Source: Homoserinibacter sp. YIM 151385
GTDB taxonomy: Bacteria; Actinomycetota; Actinomycetes; Actinomycetales; Microbacteriaceae
NCBI RefSeq assembly: GCF_027912415.1
Contig: NZ_CP115175.1
Coordinates: 2,790,001-2,854,000, forward strand
Direction of reading: 5' to 3'
DNA length: 64,000 bases
Part shown: one piece after another, positions 60,899 to 64,000 of the stretch
Layout of the letters: every line of letters starts with the position of its first letter
Position numbering within the stretch: the first letter of the stretch is position 1
Notes under the pieces: model-generated
Told to the model about the DNA's origin: nothing
Database searches by the model: none
What the model saw: the letters and a program-made list of their open reading frames with translations, nothing else
Translations under genes and position numbers: made by a program

Positions 60899-60904
60899 AG
60901 GCTA
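60899..60904 (-). promoter_or_regulatory. -10 element of metY
   Basis: TAGCCT on the minus strand, 6 nt before the ATG at 60892. Confidence 0.55.
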
Positions 60905-60964
60905 TCGGCGGCGGCGCAGGGCTCCCGCCCCGCCGTCACGCGGCGCAACGTGCGGCCGGCGCCG

Positions 60965-62608
60965 CTAGATCCAGCTGCGGAGCCAGTAGTGGCTGCGCAG
61001 CAGCTCGAGCGGGATCGTCCACCCGGTCCACATCGGCAGGAAGTACAGCGTCATGAGCAGGCACAGGCCGAGGAAGACGCCGACCGTCCAGAGCGCCGGC
61101 ACCCGCCGTGCGCTCCGGTCGCGCGCCGAGCCCAGGAGGACCCCGATCGCCGCCGTCAGCCCGATCAGCAGGAAGGGCTCGTAGGCGATCGAGTAGAACT
61201 GGAACATCGTGCGGTGCGGGTACAGGAGCCACGGCGCCCAGCCGGCGAGGAGGCCGAGCAGCGCGAAGCCGACGGGCAGCTCGCGGCGCAGCGCGAAGCG
61301 CACCACGAGGAACACCATCGCCGCCGTCGCCGCCCACCAGATGAGCGGGTTCGCGATGCCCGTGATGGTCTGCGCCGTGCCGTCGCCGAGATCCGAGTAG
61401 TACATGCTCGTCGGCCGCGCCTGGAACGGCCAGAGGATGGCGGGGCTCTCATAGCCGTGGGGCGACGACTCGCGGATGTGGTAGCCGTAGATGCTCGACT
61501 GGTAGCGCCACCAGCTCTGCAGCGGGCCCGGCACCCAGGCGAGGAGTCCCTCCCAGGGCCGGCCCGCCTCCCCGGCGACGCCGTCGCGGCCGTAGCCGCC
61601 GCGGGTCGCGAACCAGCCCGTCCAGCTCGCGAGGTGGACGGCCGCGGCGATCGGGACGCTGAGGAGGAAGCTCACGGGCGCCTGCTTGAAGATCGTGCCG
61701 CTCGCCCAGAAGGCGACCCCGGCGCGGCGCCGGTCGACCGCGTCCATCACGAGCGTCGCGACGGCGAACACGGCGAGGAAGTAGAGACCGCTCCACTTCA
61801 CGGAGGCCGCGGCGCCGAAGGCCGCGCCCGCGGCGAGGAGCCAGGGCCGCCACCAGAGCGCGGGACCCCAGTCGACGTGACGTCCGGCCCCCGCGCGCGC
61901 GAGCATCCAGCGGTCGAGGCGCTCGCGCGCCCACGCCCGGTCGCGGAGCACGAGGTACGCGCCGAGCAGCGCGAAGAGCGCGAGCACGGTGTCGAGCAGC
62001 GCGACCCGGCTCATGACGATCGCGCTGCCCTCGATCGCGAGGAGCCCGCCCGCGACGACCGTCAGCAGGGTCGAGCGGAAGACGCGGTGCGCCGTGAGCA
62101 TCGTGAGCGCGACGAGGAGGATGCCGCAGATCGCGACGCCGATCCGCCACCCGAAGGGGTCGCCGCCGCCCGTGGCGAGCATCCCGAGCGCGATGATCCA
62201 CTTGCCGAGGGGCGGGTGGGCGATGAAGCTGCCCTCGGTCGTGAAGCCGCTCGGGTCGCCGGCCGCGAAGCCCGCGTCGGCGTCGTCCGGCCAGGCGGCC
62301 TCGTAGCCGAGGTGCGCGAGGGTCCAGGCGTCCTTCACGTAGTAGGTCTCGTCGAAGACGAGCTGCTGCGGGTGCGCGAGCCCGACGAGCCGCGTGAGCG
62401 CGGCGACGAGCAGCACGAGCGCCGGCCCGCCCCAGCGCCAGGCGCGCGCGAGACGCGGGTCCGACATCCAGCGCGCCCAGGCGCGGTCGAGGCGCGAGCC
62501 GAGCGCGGTCCGGGTGGATGCCGGTTCGGCCGGGTCGGGAGCCTCGGCCCCGGCGCGGGGCCGCTCGGGGGCGCCCACGACCTCGTCGAAGCCCGGGCGA
62601 TCGCTCAC
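60965..62608 (-). CDS. Protein O-mannosyltransferase (Pmt)
   Basis: 547 aa GT39 membrane enzyme that moves mannose from polyprenyl-phosphate mannose to secreted proteins, as known in actinobacteria. N-terminal ~55 residues are cytoplasmic; then about ten helices. Catalytic acidic pair in FDETYYVKDAW, IAHPPLGKWIIALG and SRVALLDTVLALF are the family marks. GTG 62608 with TAGCAT 6 nt upstream. Divergent from rsmI, an arrangement often seen in actinobacteria. Confidence 0.92.
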   Translation of the reverse strand: MSDRPGFDEVVGAPERPRAGAEAPDPAEPASTRTALGSRLDRAWARWMSDPRLARAWRWGGPALVLLVAALTRLVGLAHPQQLVFDETYYVKDAWTLAHLGYEAAWPDDADAGFAAGDPSGFTTEGSFIAHPPLGKWIIALGMLATGGGDPFGWRIGVAICGILLVALTMLTAHRVFRSTLLTVVAGGLLAIEGSAIVMSRVALLDTVLALFALLGAYLVLRDRAWARERLDRWMLARAGAGRHVDWGPALWWRPWLLAAGAAFGAAASVKWSGLYFLAVFAVATLVMDAVDRRRAGVAFWASGTIFKQAPVSFLLSVPIAAAVHLASWTGWFATRGGYGRDGVAGEAGRPWEGLLAWVPGPLQSWWRYQSSIYGYHIRESSPHGYESPAILWPFQARPTSMYYSDLGDGTAQTITGIANPLIWWAATAAMVFLVVRFALRRELPVGFALLGLLAGWAPWLLYPHRTMFQFYSIAYEPFLLIGLTAAIGVLLGSARDRSARRVPALWTVGVFLGLCLLMTLYFLPMWTGWTIPLELLRSHYWLRSWI

Positions 62609-62614
62609 GGCGCC

Positions 62615-62652
62615 ATGCTAGCCGCCGCGGCCCCGTCGACCGCTGGCAGGAT
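62615..62652. promoter_or_regulatory. Divergent leaderless promoters of pmt and rsmI
   Basis: Minus-strand TAGCAT (62615-62620), 6 nt from GTG 62608; plus-strand CAGGAT (62647-62652), 6 nt from GTG 62659. Confidence 0.5.
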
Positions 62653-62658
62653 GGCCGG

Positions 62659-63468
62659 GTGATCATCCTCGCGGCGACGCCCATCGGCAACCTCGGCGAC
62701 GCGAGCCGCCGGCTCGTCGAGGCCCTCGAGGGCGCGGAGGCGGTCGCGGCGGAGGACACCCGCATCGCGGTCAAGCTGATGCGCGGGCTCGGGATCGAGA
62801 ACCGGCCGCGGCTGATCGCCCTCCACGAGCACAACGAGCGCGAGCGCTCGGCGGAGCTCGTCGAGCTGGCGCGCGAGGCCGACCTCCTGGTGCTCACGGA
62901 CGCGGGGATGCCGGCCGTGAGCGACCCCGGCTACGAGCTCGTGCGCGCGGCCGTCGCGGCCGAGGTGACGGTGACCGCGCTGCCCGGCCCGAGCGCGGTC
63001 GTCACGGCGCTCGCGCTGAGCGGCCTCCCCACCGACCGCTTCTGCTTCGAGGGCTTCCTGCCCCGCCGGGGTCGCGCCGCGGTGCTCGGGGCGCTCGCCG
63101 CGGAGACCCGCACGCTCGTCTTCTTCGAGTCGCCGCACCGGATCGGCGACTCGCTCCGGGCGCTCGCGGAGGCCTTCGGGCCGGAGCGCCGGGCCGCGGT
63201 CTGCCGCGAGCTGACGAAGCTCCACGAGGAGGTGGCCCGCGGCACGCTCGCCGAGCTCGCGGCGCGATTCGCGGAGGGCGCGCGCGGCGAGATCGCGCTC
63301 GTCGTCGAGGGGGCGCCCGCGCGTGCCGCCGACGAAGGTGCGGCCGTCGAGGAGGTCCTCGCCCTCGCCGCCTCGGGCGAGCGCCTCAAGGACGCCGCCG
63401 CCCGCGTCGCCGCCGCCACCGGCCTCTCGAAGCGCGACCTCTACGAGTCGGCCCTCCGCCGGCGCTGA
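62659..63468 (+). CDS. rsmI: 16S rRNA (cytidine-1402 2'-O)-methyltransferase
   Basis: 269 aa SAM-dependent enzyme that 2'-O-methylates C1402 in the ribosomal decoding centre. Signatures: LAATPIGNLGD at the N-terminus, AEDTR, HEHNERERSAEL, SDPGYELV, LPGPSAVVTALALSGLP and FEGFLPRRGR. GTG 62659 gives the standard N-terminus. Confidence 0.95.
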   Translation: MIILAATPIGNLGDASRRLVEALEGAEAVAAEDTRIAVKLMRGLGIENRPRLIALHEHNERERSAELVELAREADLLVLTDAGMPAVSDPGYELVRAAVAAEVTVTALPGPSAVVTALALSGLPTDRFCFEGFLPRRGRAAVLGALAAETRTLVFFESPHRIGDSLRALAEAFGPERRAAVCRELTKLHEEVARGTLAELAARFAEGARGEIALVVEGAPARAADEGAAVEEVLALAASGERLKDAAARVAAATGLSKRDLYESALRRR

Positions 63469-63476
63469 CCCGCCGT

Positions 63477-63493
63477 CCCGGGCCCGAGCCCGG
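63477..63493. terminator. Short hairpin between rsmI and ridA-like gene
   Basis: CCGGGC (63478-63483) pairs with GCCCGG (63488-63493) across a 4-nt loop, between convergent genes. Confidence 0.4.
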
Positions 63494-63500
63494 TCTGCGG

Positions 63501-63890
63501 TCACGCCCCGTCGGCCAGGATGGCGTCCACCTCGATCTCGACGAGCGTCGTCGCCCCGGCCAGCGCCTGCACGCCGACCGTCGCGGTGACCGGCCGGATG
63601 CCGCCGAAGACCTCGCCGTGCACGGCGCCGACCGCGTCGAAGTCGCGCTCGAGATCGGTCAGGTAGACGCGGGTCCGCACGACATCGGCGAGCGTCGCGT
63701 CGGCACGCTCGAGCGCGGTCGCGATCCGCGCGATGATCTCGCGAGTCTGCTCCTCGGCGGTGTCGCCGACGCCGCCGGAGGTCGTGCCGGCGACCATGAC
63801 GAACCGGCCGACGCGCACGGCGCGCGAGTATCCGAGCACGGGCTCGCGGGGCGAGCCCGACGAGATGTTCATGCGCTCGCCGCCGCTCAC
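63501..63890 (-). CDS. RidA-family protein
   Basis: 129 aa, small trimeric enamine/imine deaminase family or relative. Core: GYSRAVRVGRFVMVAGTTSG, EEQTREIIARIATALERA, DVVRTRVYLTD and VGVQALAGATTLVEIEVDAI. GTG 63890 is preferred over ATG 63872 because it overlaps the upstream stop by 4 bp and yields the ERMNISSGSP N-terminus common in close relatives. The conserved Arg of the canonical site lies in RTRVYLTD. Confidence 0.85.
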   Translation of the reverse strand: MSGGERMNISSGSPREPVLGYSRAVRVGRFVMVAGTTSGGVGDTAEEQTREIIARIATALERADATLADVVRTRVYLTDLERDFDAVGAVHGEVFGGIRPVTATVGVQALAGATTLVEIEVDAILADGA

Positions 63891-64000
63891 GACGCGACCT
63901 CGACCCCGGGGGCACGACGTTCGGCGGTGCGCCGCCACCACGGACTGCGCGCCGGCTCGAGGTCGGTCGGGGTCGCCGCCCGGCGCTCGCCGACCGCGAC
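63887..64000 (-). CDS. 3' end of an unidentified gene
   Basis: The last 37 codons of a minus-strand gene cut by the window end (…WWRRTAERRAPGVEVAS). The TGA overlaps the RidA GTG by 4 bp, indicating an operon. Too short for assignment. Confidence 0.5.
   Translation of the reverse strand, partial: VAVGERRAATPTDLEPARSPWWRRTAERRAPGVEVAS

Overview
This window is high-GC chromosomal DNA from an actinobacterium. Short intergenic gaps, frequent 4-bp ATGA/GTGA gene overlaps, many GTG starts, Tat-type lipoproteins and protein sequences resembling Microbacteriaceae all point to that family; this is an inference from the sequence, not a database placement. I count 61 credible protein genes (two cut by the window ends) plus one 24-codon ORF after nrdA. 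I saw no rRNA, tRNA, CRISPR array, integrase or transposase.

Layout. 1-5852: a ribose-type sugar ABC importer (ATPase, permease, lipoprotein), a xylose-isomerase-like TIM-barrel enzyme, a SorC-family regulator and, convergent with it, a FucU/RbsD mutarotase. 5946-10770: RibB, an MFS transporter, NadE, small proteins and an aldo/keto reductase. 11011-12160: two divergent XRE-type regulators and an ImmA/IrrE protease around paired operators. 12281-14765: small proteins and a MarR regulator with a putative three-site regulon. 14869-21707: AlaX editing protein, a DUF318 permease/TIGR03943 set, a Pr6Pr-like membrane protein and a lipoprotein amine oxidase whose domains are circularly permuted. 21905-30753: beta-galactoside utilisation (GH35, LacI, peptide/oligosaccharide-type ABC importer). 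30796-36286: DUF4349 lipoprotein, hydrolase, reductases, truncated globin, MFS. 36302-40295: ribonucleotide reductase with DnaA and NrdR boxes in front, a class Ic-like NrdB, and an NrdA whose cysteine tail lies out of frame. 40383-46269: arabinoside utilisation (GH51, CUT1 importer without ATPase, LacI). 46280-52835: HrpA helicase and a winged-helix/ABC-export operon. 52935-55025: LacI and a secreted GH16 beta-glucanase. 55064-64000: aldo/keto reductase, MBL-fold protein, sulfurtransferase, MFS, CoA-binding protein with MetY, protein O-mannosyltransferase, RsmI and RidA.

Together the genes describe a plant- or soil-associated heterotroph: three LacI-controlled glycoside-hydrolase loci (beta-galactoside, arabinoside, beta-glucan) plus a fucose/ribose-like sugar operon, interspersed with housekeeping genes. 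Two regulatory themes run through the window. Many genes have an actinobacterial -10 (TANNNT) only 6-9 nt from the start codon, predicting leaderless mRNAs. Gene ends are often marked by long GC-rich palindromes that fall into a few recurring families.
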